Source: Antilocapra americana (Eukaryota; Chordata; Mammalia; Artiodactyla; Antilocapridae). Taken from it: 64,000 nucleotides of DNA. The notes beneath the pieces were generated by a model. The model made no database searches. It was given only the letters and a program-made list of their open reading frames with translations, and had not been told where the DNA came from. A program made the position numbers and the translations under genes. Shown piece by piece: positions 1 to 12,347 of the stretch. Within the stretch, counting starts at the first letter, position 1. Each line of letters opens with the position of its first letter. The stretch lies in assembly GCA_007570785.1 (NCBI GenBank), contig ML660203.1, positions 8,428,638 through 8,492,637 of the forward strand. Reading direction: 5' to 3'.

Positions 1-874
1 GTTTTAGAGGGTCTTTGGACAAAGGAGGCACTCCTTCACCATTAATATTTCATACTGCTTTCCCAGCACACAGTTTGCATTGATACATTTTGTAGAATGA
101 ATAGCCAGCAGTCAAACTGTGCCAACAGAGAACAATCTTAAACTAGGAGTGGGGAAGAGGGGAAAAGGCTAGCAAGAGTTCAAGTTCCCTGGTCACGGTT
201 AAAGTGGAAAACAGAATCCAGGGCTGAGTCAGCTCCAAAGGCAGCAGGATTTCTACAGATGTCTCAATTCCTGTTTAAAAAACTGAAAACAAATACTTTG
301 TCCTTCATTTTGAAGTCATATAAGTGCCAAACATAGTGATGAAATTTAAAACACAGGAATCCAGTCCAGTCAATACCAAGATTTTCAAGGGCTTATTTAA
401 AAAAAAAAAAAAAAAAAGCTAGCATAATGCTCCACATGGAATGAGTGCTTAATGATGAGGCGGCTGCTGCTGCTAAGTCACTTCAGTCGTGTCCGACTCT
501 GTGCGGACCCCATAGACAGCAGCCCACCAGGCTCCCCTGTCCCTGAGATTCTCCAGGCAAGAACACTGGAGTGGGTTGCCATTTCCTTCTCCAATAATGA
601 TGAGACAGCAGATGAGCTTAATAAGCAATCTAAAGGGATACAGCAGAATAAAACAATCAAATTAGTTTATAAGCTGTCACATCAATCACGTCATACAAGC
701 AGATGACAACTGAGATTCTTCAACAACCCCAAGAGGCCGTGGAGATCTCAAGGTTGCACTCCAAGCCTAAATAAGGATGGTCCCCAGCTGCTACAGACTT
801 TCACACTAAAAATCAAAGACTCAGCCCAATGGCTGAGCCTGCTCATCACTGAACTGCCCAGAGTTGTTACTCAC
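1..874 (-). other. PHF20: PHF20 intron 3 (partial)
   Basis: Intronic sequence downstream (minus strand) of PHF20 exon 3; it begins with the donor GTGAGT at 874-869. It holds an oligo-A run near 400-418 and a BOV-A fragment (462-596). No other exon is recognised. Confidence 0.8.
462..596 (+). mobile_element. BOV-A SINE fragment
   Basis: Starts with a CTG run and runs through the ruminant BOV-A signature (gtccgactctgtgcg, then ctccaggcaagaacactgg) to the ttccttctcc end of one monomer. Short reading frames on both strands here come from the SINE. Confidence 0.85.
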
Positions 875-1046
875 AGATGATCCTTCCTCTTCATGCAATC
901 CCTCCTTCCTCAGCTGTATTTTCTCTAAAGGACGTAAATAAGGACTGTCCCAGCAGAACCACTCATCATAACGATGGTTCCAACGCTTGAAATGGATGAG
1001 TACTTTTCCTTCTTCGTAATCAATATCTTCTATGTGAGCTGGATAC
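875..1046 (-). CDS. PHF20: PHF20 exon 3: most of Tudor domain 1
   Basis: This coding exon of PHF20, a chromatin reader in the KAT8/NSL acetyltransferase complex, is 172 bases on the minus strand. It begins after a CTGACTCAG acceptor and ends at a GTGAGT donor. The first base completes the TGG (Trp28) codon split with exon 2; the rest encodes residues 29-85, starting [19 protein letters not shown] and continuing through the aromatic-rich stretch [20 protein letters not shown], to LHEEEGSS. The exon ends in phase 0. The W/Y/F-rich strand pattern is typical of a Tudor fold, and the protein matches PHF20 as I know it almost residue for residue. The paralogue PHF20L1 is similar, but the neighbouring RBM39 gene and exon 2 point to PHF20. 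The phase fits the exon 2 donor exactly and there is no frameshift or stop. Downstream exons (Tudor 2, zinc finger, PHD) lie beyond the left edge. Confidence 0.96.
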
Positions 1047-1904
1047 CTGAGTCAGGAAAGGAAAAAAAAATTGAAATGCCCTTAATATCCACCTAAAATA
1101 ATCAAAATGATACTTTTCCAAACCTCTTATCAAAGAAGTAGATCTCAAAGTACTAAATAAAGCCTATCACTTAGCAGTTCTCTGTCACTGCACCAAATTG
1201 AAAATCATGGAGCCTCACAGACTTGGAATTCAAATCTCATCCTGGATAGTCCTTAAACTGTGATTAAATTAGCCTTTCAGAGCCTGAGCTCTTTCGTGTA
1301 AAGCAGAGGAAGGATACACTGTGTACACTGTGTTGCAGTGAGTCAAACAAGACGACACATACACAAACCTGAGCACAAGAGAGGCAAGAAGCAAACAATT
1401 AACAACTAGATTGTATTTTACAGGTGTCGAAAAATTAGAATAACCAGGCAGCACAGACCGCGTTAGTCTCAATTTTAAGAATTTTGTAATCTATATATTG
1501 GAATATCATGCAGTTGTTAAAAAAAGAAGATGGCTCTATGTCATGATATGGAAAGCTCTCCCAAGATGAACCATTAAATGAAAAGAGTGAGGTGCAGAAC
1601 ACTGTGTACAGTAAGTAAACTACTACTTATGTTTTTTTAACAAGACAAAAAAGAATATACATATTCAAACATGCTTAAATATGCATAAAACATCTGGAGA
1701 ATACGCAAGAAACTAACACTGGTTACTTGTAAAAATGTGGTCAGTTCAGTAGATAGGCTCTTTCAATCTCCAATCATTCTTCTTCTAGACATAGAGTTAG
1801 GTAAGCTAGCAGCTACATTTGCTTGACTCACTTGAAACTGGCAATCAAGGTCATGGAGATCTGTCAGTTTGGAAGCAACTGTCATGACAAGAGCTAGTAC
1901 TTCA

Positions 1905-2043
1905 GTGCAGGACTGCTCAAACTCTTATGCAATGCAAATCATGAGGGGATCTTGTTAAATGCAGATTCTGATTCAGTAGATGGAGCTAAGGCAGTAAAAG
2001 CTCTAAACAAGCTCCCAGGGGATACAGACATGCTGGTCTACAG
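1905..2043 (+). mobile_element. MER5A-like DNA transposon remnant
   Basis: Reads like the non-autonomous hAT-Charlie MER5 element: ctgctcaaact at the start, tctgattcagtaga in the middle, and caagctcccaggggat near the end. Diverged and lacking crisp ends. Confidence 0.65.
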
Positions 2044-4359
2044 CAGTAAGGATCTAATGTCTACTCACTGACTTCTTGAGTGTCAAGCAGCAATGGTGGG
2101 GTGGGGGTGGCAGTAGCAGTAGTGACTTCCCAACCTCCAGCTCACACGCCAGGGGTGAGTCCTTCAAATTTAAACTCTAAGGCCAGTCCCCTTGAGTCCC
2201 ATTCCTCCAAGTTTTCCAACAATTTTCTAAGGACCCAATTACTTGTATTAAATCCTTTTGTGGTTCAAGTACCCAGGACAGTTTCTATTTCCAGCATATA
2301 AACCTGACTGATACAAGAGGGGTACTGGGTATGGGGCAGAGAGGGGCAAAAGTGGAAGGGAGACCTTTTGCAATACACCTTTTAATACTTTTTCATTATT
2401 CAACCATATAAATGTATCGCTCCTTCCAAAAATAAGTAAATGATTAAAAATAAACAAATATGCAATTGTTCTCTTAAACACATCTGTATTGACCAGAATG
2501 CTATCCTACACTGAGAAAGTTTAGATTCTACCAATTTGCATTTTCTCCCTACAACTTGGACTTGCCCCATTACGTTCCTTTCTTACATCTAATACTCAAT
2601 ACCCTACTGTCCTAATAAGTATGTGCTACTTACACAAACAGGCCTGCTACCGTTGTGTCCTCTTCAATCCTACACTAGTACCCATGAAGGCAGTTTACCT
2701 GGAGTGAACCAAAACACAGTAGGATGCAGATACTGGGCATTCAATGAACATCCAGGAAATGAACTCCATTCTCCCTAGTCTTCCCAAAGGTTGGGTGTCC
2801 CATCAACTCTTCAATCCCAAGCCTCGCTGACTCCAGCTACCCACCTAAAGTTCAGTCACTCTCCAGCTTCAGGCCCCAAACACTTTATGTGGGTATTTCT
2901 CACACAGGACTGACAGGTATGCTTTTCAAAATTCCTAATTGTATTATACATACATTAATTGCTGAAGAAATACTAATAAAAGGAATAAACAGCCCTGAAA
3001 CAGTCTCCCTACTCCAATCCAGCTGACACACAGCTGCCATAAACACAAACTATCTTGACAACAGACTAGCTAATCGGAGGAGCTGGTGAAATGAGTAGTA
3101 CACTGGTAGGAGAGAAAAAAGCTTCCTGAAGTCTATCCCTCCCTGTAAAATGGGGAGAAGGATATGGATATGTCAGCTGTATTCATCTTGATCTCTCAGT
3201 CAGTCAGCCTACTGGAGACTGGTAAGGCTCCATAATTCAGTCCTATTCAAAGGCCTTTCTTTACTGGTTTACTGTCTTGAGCAATAGTTAGCAAACAGGT
3301 CTTTGGACCAACACACATAATTATTTTTCACAGAACCAAATTTATTTAACTTATAGAATTTTCCTTTACACTAAGATCACATTCTTTCTAAATTTTCAGT
3401 GCTTAAACATACTTTTAAAATTAAAAAGATGATAACTGTTTTTAATCCTTACTAATATTACACAGTATTGCAAAGAAAAAGGCAGTTCTCTGTGTACTGA
3501 TTTTTAAAGATCTCTAAGAAAAGTGGGGGGGGGAACAACTCAGGATGCAAAATGGTACTGAATGTACTACCATTCATTTGGGGGCAGGGAGAGTGCCAAT
3601 ATGTTCATATCCGTTTTTTAAATGCATGGGCTATCTCTGGAAGGATGATCAAGCAACCCAATTAGCCTCTTGGGAGGGGAACTGGATAGTTAAGGAACTG
3701 GAGAAGAAGTATGAAACTTATTTTATTCAGTGTATATCCTTTTGTTTTGGATGTTGCACCATGAGCATGTATTAAATATAGAAAATATAATTCGATATTT
3801 GTTTTAAATGTTCTTATTTGGCAAAATAAGAAGCTGACACTGCAGGACAACTTCAAATTCTTTTGAATTTGCACTTGGTCAGTGTCTTCTGAAAGTCTGG
3901 TTAAGTTTGGATCCATAGAATTAACTGTAAAACCCTAAGATAGCAACTCCACTGTACACAGATTATGAAAGACCTCAGAACCCTTGGCTAGCCAAAAGCT
4001 ACTCCCTTGATCAAAAAACTTCACAGGGTATAGGCAGCTCACTGTCTACAGGCTACACAAATCTCCCCAGGTGGATCAAAAATAACCCAGGGGTCAGTAA
4101 GTCTTCCTAAGGAGAAGGTAGTTCTCTCTACTTCTCTAAAGTGTGACAAAGATGTAAGTCACTCATAGTGAATGGGGAAACCCAACTGCAATCCAGAGAA
4201 GAGAGAGGCAGTTGATCAACTGCCTTGGGGAGAGCTCAGATTCATCTGTCAACTATTAAGTGACTTTGATTTGGCCAGTCAATTTCAGGTCTCAGAAGAT
4301 TATAAAATGGATGTGGTTCTGGTTTCTGTCTTTAAGAAGAACCAGACACTATAAGTTTT
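2044..4359. other. Intronic, no gene or clear repeat
   Basis: About 2.3 kb of PHF20 intron 2. Low-GC sequence with no splice-flanked coding block and no repeat I can name. Short ORFs here lack recognisable similarity. Confidence 0.6.
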
Positions 4360-5395
4360 AAAACTACCAAGTGGATAGACTTTTTCCCAAAATGGAAATG
4401 TAGATGGCCAACAGGCACACAAAAAGATGCTCAACATTGCTAGTCATCAGGGAAATGCAAACCAACCCACAACAAGCTATTACCTCACACCAGAATGACC
4501 ATCCAAAAGAATACAAATAACAAATGCTAGCAAGGATGTGGAGAAAAGGAAGCCCTTGTACACTGTTGGTGAGAATGTAAATTGGTGCAGCCACTGAAGA
4601 AGACAGTACAGAGGTTTCTCAAAATACTAAAAATGGAACTACCACATGACCTAGCAATTCCATTCCTGGGGATATATCTGGAAAAAAAATGGAAACACTA
4701 ATTCAAAAAGATACATGCATCCCAATGTTCATAGCAGCATTATTTAAAATTCCCAAGATATGGACACAACCTAAGTGTCTATCAACAGATGAATGGAGGG
4801 AGTTCTCTGGTAGTTGGTAGTCCAGTGGTTATGACTCAGCTTTCACTCCTACAGCCCTAGGTTCAATCCCTGATCAGGGAACTAAGATCCTATAAGTCGA
4901 GACGCAGCCAAAAAAAGAAAAAAGAAAGAAATATTTATTTTTTAAAAACAGATGAATGGATAAAGAATATGTGTGTTTGTGAGTATATATGTATAATGAA
5001 AAGCTACTCAGCCATAAAAAAAAGAGAATAAAATGTTGCCATTTGCAGCAACATGCATACACTTAGAGGGCATTAATGCTAAGTGAAATAGGTCAGAAAA
5101 AGACAAACATTGTATGATATTATTTACATGTGGAATCTAAAAAAAGCAACAAAGTAATGAAAATAACAAAAAAAAAAAGGCAGACTCACAGACATAGAGA
5201 ACAAACTAGTGTTATGGGAAGGGCAATGCGGGGATAGGCAGGTAGGAGGCACAAAGTACTAGGTGTAAGATAGGCACAAGGATATAGCGTACAACACAGG
5301 AAATATAATCGATATTTTATAATAACTGCAAATGGAAAGTAGTAACCTTTAAAAAGTATGTAAAATTTTCTAAAAATTAAAAAAAAAAACTACTA
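4360..5395 (+). mobile_element. L1 3' end (ORF2 tail plus 3' UTR)
   Basis: 5'-truncated L1 in sense. The ORF2 C-terminal region is recognisable (gatgtggagaaaaggaa, ttggtgcagccact, ctagcaattccattcctggg), followed by the artiodactyl L1 3' UTR (gatgaatggataaagaa, tgtggaatctaaaaaaagc). It is interrupted by a CHR-1 SINE at 4798-4946 and ends in an A-rich tail. Confidence 0.85.
4798..4946 (+). mobile_element. CHR-1-type tRNA-Glu SINE inside L1
   Basis: Promoter-like head (gtagtccagtggttatgact), B-box-like ggttcaatccctgatcaggg, and A-rich tail. Perfect target-site duplication aacagatgaatgga at 4784-4797 and 4947-4960 shows it inserted into the older L1. Confidence 0.9.
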
Positions 5396-5570
5396 GAACC
5401 AACAAGGCCCTACTGTTTACCACAGAGAATTCTATGCAATATTCTGTGATAACCTATATAAGAAAGGACTCTTAAAAAACAAATGAATTACGTATACATA
5501 TAACTGAATCACTTTGTTACATACTAACACAACATTGTAAATCAACTATACTTCAATAAATTTTTTTTAA
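5396..5570 (+). mobile_element. Second L1 3' tail, severely truncated
   Basis: Contains only the terminal L1 3' UTR (tttaccacagagaattctat through aatcaactatacttcaataa and an A-rich end). The string aaaactactag occurs just before (about 5388) and just after (about 5571), consistent with a target-site duplication. Confidence 0.7.
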
Positions 5571-6067
5571 AAAACTACTAGGTAGAATCACATTAAACAG
5601 CTGATAATCAACTGTTTCTTACTGACAAAAATCATAATTTTATTTCATTCAATCTAAAAATTGGAACAACCATAAAGCAAGCTGGAAAGATGAGGCAAGG
5701 TTAACAAAAGAAGCAATGTGAATGGAATCTGTATAGGCAGAAAAGGAAAGAGAAAATTTCCAACACGTAACTAACAGCCATGATGAGACGCTAGTTTCCA
5801 AACACTGCAGCTGGGAGTCATATTCCTAATGAAAATAATAGCCAGAAAGGAGGAGACATTGAATACCAAACTGAAAAAAAAATTTAGCTCTGGTTAGGAG
5901 GGATTGGGAATAGCCAAGAGACTTTTGCTTGTAGTTTTAATTTTTACAAGAATTTAAATATACAATACCTGTGTAAGCAAAAATAAATACTTTTAAATTA
6001 AAAGTTTTAAAAAATATTTAATGGGCAAATATCAAACAATAGCTTCATGGTTGTTCAATTTATATGC

Positions 6068-6200
6068 TGCTGGAGAAGTGAATAGCAACCCACTCCAATA
6101 TTCTTGCCTGGAGAATTCCAGGGACAGAGGAGCCTGGCTGGCTACAGTCCATGGGGTCACAAAGAGTCAGACATGACTGAGTGATTCACACTTTCACTTT
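6068..6200 (+). mobile_element. Bov-tA SINE, 3' portion
   Basis: Lacks the tRNA-like head; starts at ctgctggagaagtg and runs through tattcttgcctggagaattc and cagacatgactgagtgattc. Confidence 0.85.
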
Positions 6201-6489
6201 GGAACATCCACAAAACAGAACACTATGCAGCTGTTAAAAAAATGAAAACAAACTATGAATTGACAAAGAAAGATTTCCAAGTTTTAGAAGGCAAACTATA
6301 AAATCACCTTTGTTGTTTCAAAAGAGGAAAATAAGGATATATACTTGCTTGGCTTGTATTAAATAAAGAAATGCTGGTAGGATGGACAGAAATTAATAAA
6401 ACTGGTTGCCTTTGGGAGTAGAGTGAGTATAGGGGAGAAAAAGAAGTAGAGATGCAATAATTCTCACTGTATACCCGGTCACTGTTCTG

Positions 6490-7250
6490 ACTTTGATTCT
6501 ATTCAATCTCTATCCAATCGATTATCAATTAAAATCCTTTGCATTTCCCAGGCAGACTACCATTATTGAATTCAAATTATGATTATACTGTCTCACTTTC
6601 AATTCTGATATCTGCCATTTATTTTTCTCATTTATCACACTGATTAGTGTTTCTAAGACGATGTTGAAAATTAACAGAGATAGTTGACATCCTTCTCTTT
6701 AATGAAAATGTCTCTGGTGTTTCACCATTAAAGATTTCTTATTAATGTCTTTAATCAAGTTCATGAAGTTTTCCTCTATGTCTAACTTACTGAGGGTTCA
6801 TCAAGAATAAATTTTGAGAATTTTCAGCCTTTGTCTAGGTGATTATATAGGTCTCTGCTTTTATACTATGAAGATAATGAAATACATTTCTTAAGTTTAA
6901 ATTAGCATTACCCTGCTTTAAAAAAAAGTCATATTTGATTGTGTGAATCATTCATTTAATAAATATCTCTTTGGTCTTTTTAGCATTTTATTGACAGTTT
7001 TGTGTCTGTTTTAAAAGCAGAATTTGCCCAAGTTTCCTCATATTATGCCGTTTCTGCCCAGTTTCATTCAGGCTACACTAACCCCATAGAATGGACTAGA
7101 AAGCTTTATTTCATTTTCTGTGAAATTGCCTACTCTTGTGTACTTTCATAAGATAGTTATTTATCTACCTTTTCCATTACTTTCATGTTACTAGGCTGGT
7201 CAAGTTTTCTTGAGTTTATTTTGCCTTTTTAGGCAAATAAGAGTTTGAAT
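6490..7250 (-). mobile_element. Old L1 ORF2 fragment
   Basis: The plus strand reads as antisense of an ancient mammalian L1 ORF2 (gttgacatccttctcttt, gtttcaccattaaagat, gtgattatataggtct). Highly diverged, with many stops. The preceding 6200-6489 resembles an old L1 3' UTR but is uncertain. Confidence 0.65.
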
Positions 7251-8341
7251 GATCATCGGATACAATTTAGATGTTCAAAATCAGCAGTTTTCCTTCAAAG
7301 AAAAGAGCTCAAGAGTCAATAAAAACATTTCAACCTCAAGCCACAAACAGGATTTTTACATGACGAATACAAGCACTAGATTGCTAAGCAGTTTATAGGA
7401 CAGAAACTATGCCCTATAGGGTCCATTATTCAAACATGCCTTAGTTTGGATTCTAGACAATCTAATAGGTCCTAAAGACACAAAACAGATAACTAAACAC
7501 CAGGGCTTCCAGGATGGCAAGGGCCCAAAGAGAAGTTTGGTGGGCTCCCTGGAATTCCCCACCCCTCTCCCCAAGTACAGAGACCAAAAACACTCTTGAT
7601 TTGTGGACAGAAACAAGTAAAGGAGTATAACTCTAGAATTACCTGGCCTGCCTATACCCTAGTAACCAGGGCTAGATGGAAGAGAGGCACTGTCTCTCTG
7701 TGGAAAGCCTGGGCTAGACAGTCCGAGTTTCTGCCCACTCTCCCCTATCTCCCTTTAACACACCTAAACAGACCCTTCTCTTTCTAAAGTACATTTCCTA
7801 TCACTCACCTCCTAATCTCTTCTTTGTGTAGATTAATCTACTTCTGCTGTTCACCTCCCCCAGAAGCAGCAATAGAGTCCACTGTAAACTTTTTCATCAG
7901 GTATTGGAGGAGTTGGGAAAGAGACTTTAGAGAAGCAGACTCAGCACTTGGGCTGAACCTTAAAAGATGAAGAGAGTTGTTTGCTAAGTGTATAAATTTT
8001 TCCCAGAGTGTTATTTATTAGGCATTCAATAAATGTTCATCAAATATACTTATAAAAAAAGGTTTGATTATGAATACCTAGAGTCACAAATAGCAACAGT
8101 CACAAATACCTAGAGCACAAATACACACAGACCACAGACCAATGAACTACCAAAACAAACCAAGAATATCCATGCTGTAGACGTCAAAGAGACAAACATA
8201 TCCCAGTACAGGAACTGTCAAATTGGAGGACATATTCGCACAGGTGCTGTGGTCATTATGACAAAATTAAATTAGTTACCAAAAAGCTTTTTTCTAAAGG
8301 TGAAAAACTATTAAAAACTCATCTGTCTAAAACTCAATTTG
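7251..8341. other. Intronic, no gene
   Basis: No exon recognised. A diverged L2-like antisense patch lies near 7900-7980 and a MIR/L2-like end (ggcattcaataaatgttcat) near 8015-8040. The rest is unassigned. Confidence 0.5.
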
Positions 8342-8344
8342 AAG

Positions 8345-8465
8345 GAACATCCTAGTGGTCTAGTGGTTAGGATTAAGTGTTTTCACTGCCAGGGCCCAGG
8401 TTCAATCCCTGGTCAGAAAACTAAGACCCACCAAGCTGCATGGCACAGCCAAAATAAATAAAATA
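8345..8465 (+). mobile_element. CHR-1-type SINE
   Basis: tagtggtctagtggttagga head, caggttcaatccctggtcag box, cacagccaaaataaataaa tail. An imperfect duplication of the target (aaactcaatttg / aaattcaacttg) flanks it. Confidence 0.85.
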
Positions 8466-9795
8466 AAATTCAACTTGGAAAAGTCATATAACCTTAACTT
8501 CACAGTAACTTAGGTTACTATGGTGACCTTAAGCAAGTGGTATAACTGGTCACTAAAACAAAAGCCACAGAAGGCCAGTGTAGCCAATCAAATGTAAAGA
8601 GACAAGGAGAGTGACAAAAATTAGAGAAAGAGAAATTCATCAATTCCCCTGACATTTTCTGAGTACCCACTCTGGGCCAGGAAGTGTGCCAGGGTTTGGA
8701 GATACAGAGCCAAACCTATAAAAACCTGTAATCACAACAGCTTACAGAGGAAGAAAGACAATGTTACAAGGCACACTGCACCTTTGATTTCCTCAGACAC
8801 ACACATACCTTCCCACACCAGGTCTGTTCACTTCACCTGAATCACTTCCCCTCTGTCCACTCCTCCCAGGCCTTACGCCCTGCAGCCTCAGAATCTGAAT
8901 ATATGTATCTCGAGTAGCCCCCATCTCTTTCCAATCTGTGTCAGTTTCCTGTTTCTTCCTTCATAAATAACATTCCCCCCGCTCTGTAATTACTTCATTT
9001 GTTTCTCTGCTGACTTGCTTACGTTCATGGCCTGCTTTCCTAGGAGATTACAGACAGCCCTAAAGACATCTATCTTTCATTCACTGCAGTATCCTCAGGA
9101 GGAAAAAATGTGTATTTCTATATACACAAATAATTGTAATTAAGTATCACAGGTGCACCTACGGAAGACTGTTTACAGTAAAATAAGGTCCTGAGGAGCA
9201 AAAGGCTAGTTCTAGGGGGAGAGGAAGGAGGGTGAGGAAGAAGGGGTCAAAACAACTAGTGAAAATGAGACAAATGACTCAATTCTGAAAGATGAATCAG
9301 CATTTTCCAGGTGATCTAGGAGGCAGTGAGGCTGCAAGTCTTTCTGGGAGAAGGTGTAAAATAAGGAAATCAGCACAGGTACAGAAGAAGAGAAGCACAA
9401 AAGAAGGTAAGGATGTACAGGAAACTGAAGGTGAGAAAAGAAACAGCAACCCTGTGTAGCGAACAGGTATTCAGTCTCATGCATACAGGAACCCCATGGA
9501 TTCCACACCTATTATACTGATGCGCAGCTGGACCTGAAATGACTGCTGCCCGATAGCAATCCATGGACCACTGGTATTCATGAACACAGAGCTGGTGGTC
9601 CACAATGTCTCCTTGAGGAATGTTTCCTTGTGCTTTTCCACCAATCTGTACCATTTTTATTAGAGCTTCCCAGCTGAGATGCCATGAACGAGCAATAACA
9701 TGAAATGTACTGATCAAGATGACTCCCATATAATCAAGTACTACTAAGGAATTTTAGTGTGTGTGTTTGCAATTAACCTGGCATTGTATGATCAT
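8466..9795. other. Intronic, mostly unassigned
   Basis: About 8640-8770 resembles an ancient mammalian interspersed repeat (gagtacccactctgggcc). The remainder, including two short minus-strand ORFs at 9212-9729, shows no recognisable coding content or splice-flanked block. Confidence 0.5.
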
Positions 9796-9799
9796 TCTC

Positions 9800-9960
9800 A
9801 AAAGGTAGATATAGTGGATTTAAAATATGTCTGCAAATTTAACATTCCTTCCCTCAAAAGGTGGAGCCTAATTATCCTCCCAGTGAATGTGGCCTCATTT
9901 CTAACAAACAGAATATGGCAGCAGTAATCGTGTAGGACTTCAAGTCTGGGTCCTAAAAAG
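9800..9960 (+). mobile_element. MLT1 (ERVL-MaLR) LTR, 5' part
   Basis: Matches the MaLR LTR pattern as I know it: tgcaaatttaacattccttc, aaaaggtggagcctaatt, aacagaatatggcagcag. The LTR is split; its 3' end reappears at 11018-11092 after a 1-kb L1 insertion. No internal retroviral genes are present. Confidence 0.75.
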
Positions 9961-10207
9961 TGCTGAAATTCTACTTCTGGGTAAACATACCCTGAAGAAT
10001 TGAAAGCAGAGACTCAAACAGATATCTGTATACTGACATTCATAGCAGCATTACCCTTAACAGTCAAAAAATGGAAGCAATTCAACTGTCCATCAACAAA
10101 AGAATGGATAAACAAGATGTGGTATGTCCACACAGTAGAATATTATTCAATCTTTAAAAAGAATAAAATTCTAATATACATCCTAAAACACAGATGAACC
10201 TTGAAAA

Positions 10208-10275
10208 CACTGTTGTTGTTCAGTTTCTCAGTCATGTCCAACTTTTTGCAAGCCCATGGACTGCAGCATGCCAGG
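10208..10275 (-). mobile_element. Bov-tA/BovB-type terminal fragment
   Basis: About 70 bases of ruminant repeat end in antisense (gttgttgttcagtttctcag, ccatggactgcagcatgcc). Truncated. Confidence 0.65.
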
Positions 10276-10315
10276 CAATCACAAGAGGACAAATTGCAAG
10301 ACTCAGAATAGTCAC

Positions 10316-10593
10316 TGGAAAAGGCAATGGCACCCCACTCCAGGACTCTTGCCTGGAAAATCCCATGGACGGAGGAGCCTGGTAGGCTGCAGTCCATGGG
10401 GTTGCTAAGAGTCAGATACAACTGAGCAACTTCCCTTTCACTTTTCGCTCTCATGCACTGGAGAAGGAAATGGCAACCCACTCCAGTGTTCTTGCCTGGA
10501 GAATCTCAGGGACGGGGAGCCTGGTGGGCTTCCGTCTACGGGGTCGTACAGAGTCGGACACGACTGAAGCGACTGAGCAGCAGCAGCAGCAGC
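10316..10593 (-). mobile_element. BOV-A2 SINE (dimer)
   Basis: Two tandem BOV-A monomers in antisense, ending in the characteristic cagcagcagcagcagcag run. It is flanked by an 11-base duplication, agaatagtcac (10305-10315) and agagtagtcac (10594-10604), with one mismatch. Confidence 0.9.
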
Positions 10594-11017
10594 AGAGTAG
10601 TCACATTCATAAAAACAGAGAGTTGGATGGTGGTTTCTAGGGGCTGGTGAAGGAAGATGAGGAGTTACTTCTTAATCTGTATAGCGTTTCCGTTTGGGAA
10701 GATGAAAAAGTTCTGACAACACAGGGAATATAGCCAATATTTTATAACAACTATAAGTGGACCATAACCTTTACAAATTGTGAGTCATTATATTGTACTC
10801 CTGTAAATTATAAAAATTTGTACATAATTACACTTAAATAAATTTATTTACATTCTAAATAAATAATAAGTAACTGTGGAGATGGGTGGTGGTGATGGTT
10901 GTACAGCAATATGAATGTACTTAATGTACTACATACTTTAAAATGGTTAAAAGCATAAATTTTATGTGTATTATTTTAACACACACACAGCACTGCCACT
11001 TCTTGGGTTCCCCATCC

Positions 11018-11092
11018 TTGGAGAAGGTAGCGTTGTTTTAAGCCACTAAATTTTGAGAAAATCTGTCACACAGCAATAAATAACTAACATAG
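11018..11092 (+). mobile_element. MLT1 LTR, 3' part
   Basis: The 3' end signature tgttttaagccactaaattt and cagcaataaataactaac continues the LTR begun at 9800. Confidence 0.75.
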
Positions 11093-11689
11093 AAGTATTT
11101 TGCTCCAATGCTACTAAAAGTGAGATCCATAGATAGTATATAGGATGGAGGCACTAGTCCCCCTGTTTTTTTGCATTTGAGCCACACTGTTCTCTATACC
11201 ACCAGAAAAGTCAACCTACCCTGGGGCTCCACCAAGGAAAGGAGAGGAGAGGACCCCTGCAAAGTGAAACCCATACCAAATGAGAGGGACTAACTCTACC
11301 TGCACAACCAGAAAGGCAGAGAATAGCCCAGGTCTAACACAGAAATACAACCCTGGCTTGTACACAGTATATGACCTCAGGTCCCAGGAAGGCGTAATGC
11401 TCAGAGTCTTGGCTGCTTCTGAGTAAAACTAAGCTGCACACTGCGCAGATGCCTAAATTAGAGCTAGACAGTGCGTGGCAGAAATCTGTCTGGTCCCCCC
11501 ACATATACACCAAAAATACAAACTGAAGAACTGCCACAGGGGGGAAAAGAGGAACCAAAAGGGATAACAATTTCCCTCTGATTTCCTACTCCCACTACCA
11601 GTCAGCATTTCCTCACGTGGCTGTTCATAATCAATGTGAGCAGTTTCCTCTAGGGGCTATATACAGCCTCTACGTATATCTCACAGGAT

Positions 11690-11850
11690 TTTTACCACCA
11701 TCCCATGAGAACTTAATTGTTAGGATCACTGCACCCGTCTTACATGTATGGAAATGGAGGCTCGAAGAGAGTGACTAGGTAGAGGTGTAACAGAGATCAC
11801 TGTCCAAATCACCTCACTAAACCCAGTGAAGAGACTCCTGCTCTTAATCT
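11690..11850 (-). mobile_element. MIR
   Basis: Antisense MIR pattern: cccatgagaactt, gtatggaaatggaggctcga, then the variable core (ctcctgctcttaatctg). Confidence 0.65.
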
Positions 11851-12347
11851 GACTTCACAAACAAATATCCTTATACTAACATCGGTCCACAGAGGTGTCT
11901 TTTGTGTTACCTACTTAATGGCCTACCTGGTGGTAGCCGATAATTTGCCTGAACTTTGCCCCAGGGGTTGGGCAGGCTGCTTCCAGATTCTTCCCTGTAT
12001 AAACAGCCTTTCTGCAAACATACAACAATCATTTACTTCAAGAATCAGAGTATGCCACTCTATTCCTGGCTCAGGGAAGAAGCAAATGACTTTTATGCAC
12101 AAAAGTAACATTCTAAGCCATCTCCAGCCTTTGTGGAAAGGACACGGGGATGGAAATCGTATTCAGGGTAAAACAAAGAGCTGACTATTAAACTACAGAA
12201 AAACTGTACTATTTTGGATGTCTTCTCTCTTTCCCTATCCCTTCACCACTTCCAGTCTTCAACATCTGACACATTTAACTCTGAAAATGTCTTGAATTCA
12301 TCTCTCCTCTCTATGCTAATCCTTTCCCACAATTGAACAGTCAGCTG

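Larger units (their letters stand above)
9961..10995 (+). mobile_element. L1 3' end inserted in MLT1
   Basis: Contains aaattctacttctgggtaaa, atggataaacaagatgtggt and an A/T-rich 3' UTR ending near attttaacacacacacag. SINE insertions at 10208-10593 interrupt it. Confidence 0.7.

Noticed and set aside
9800..11092. Possible endogenous retrovirus provirus
   Set aside because: Only one split MaLR LTR is present. No gag, pol or env sequence and no second LTR are seen; the interior is L1 and SINE.
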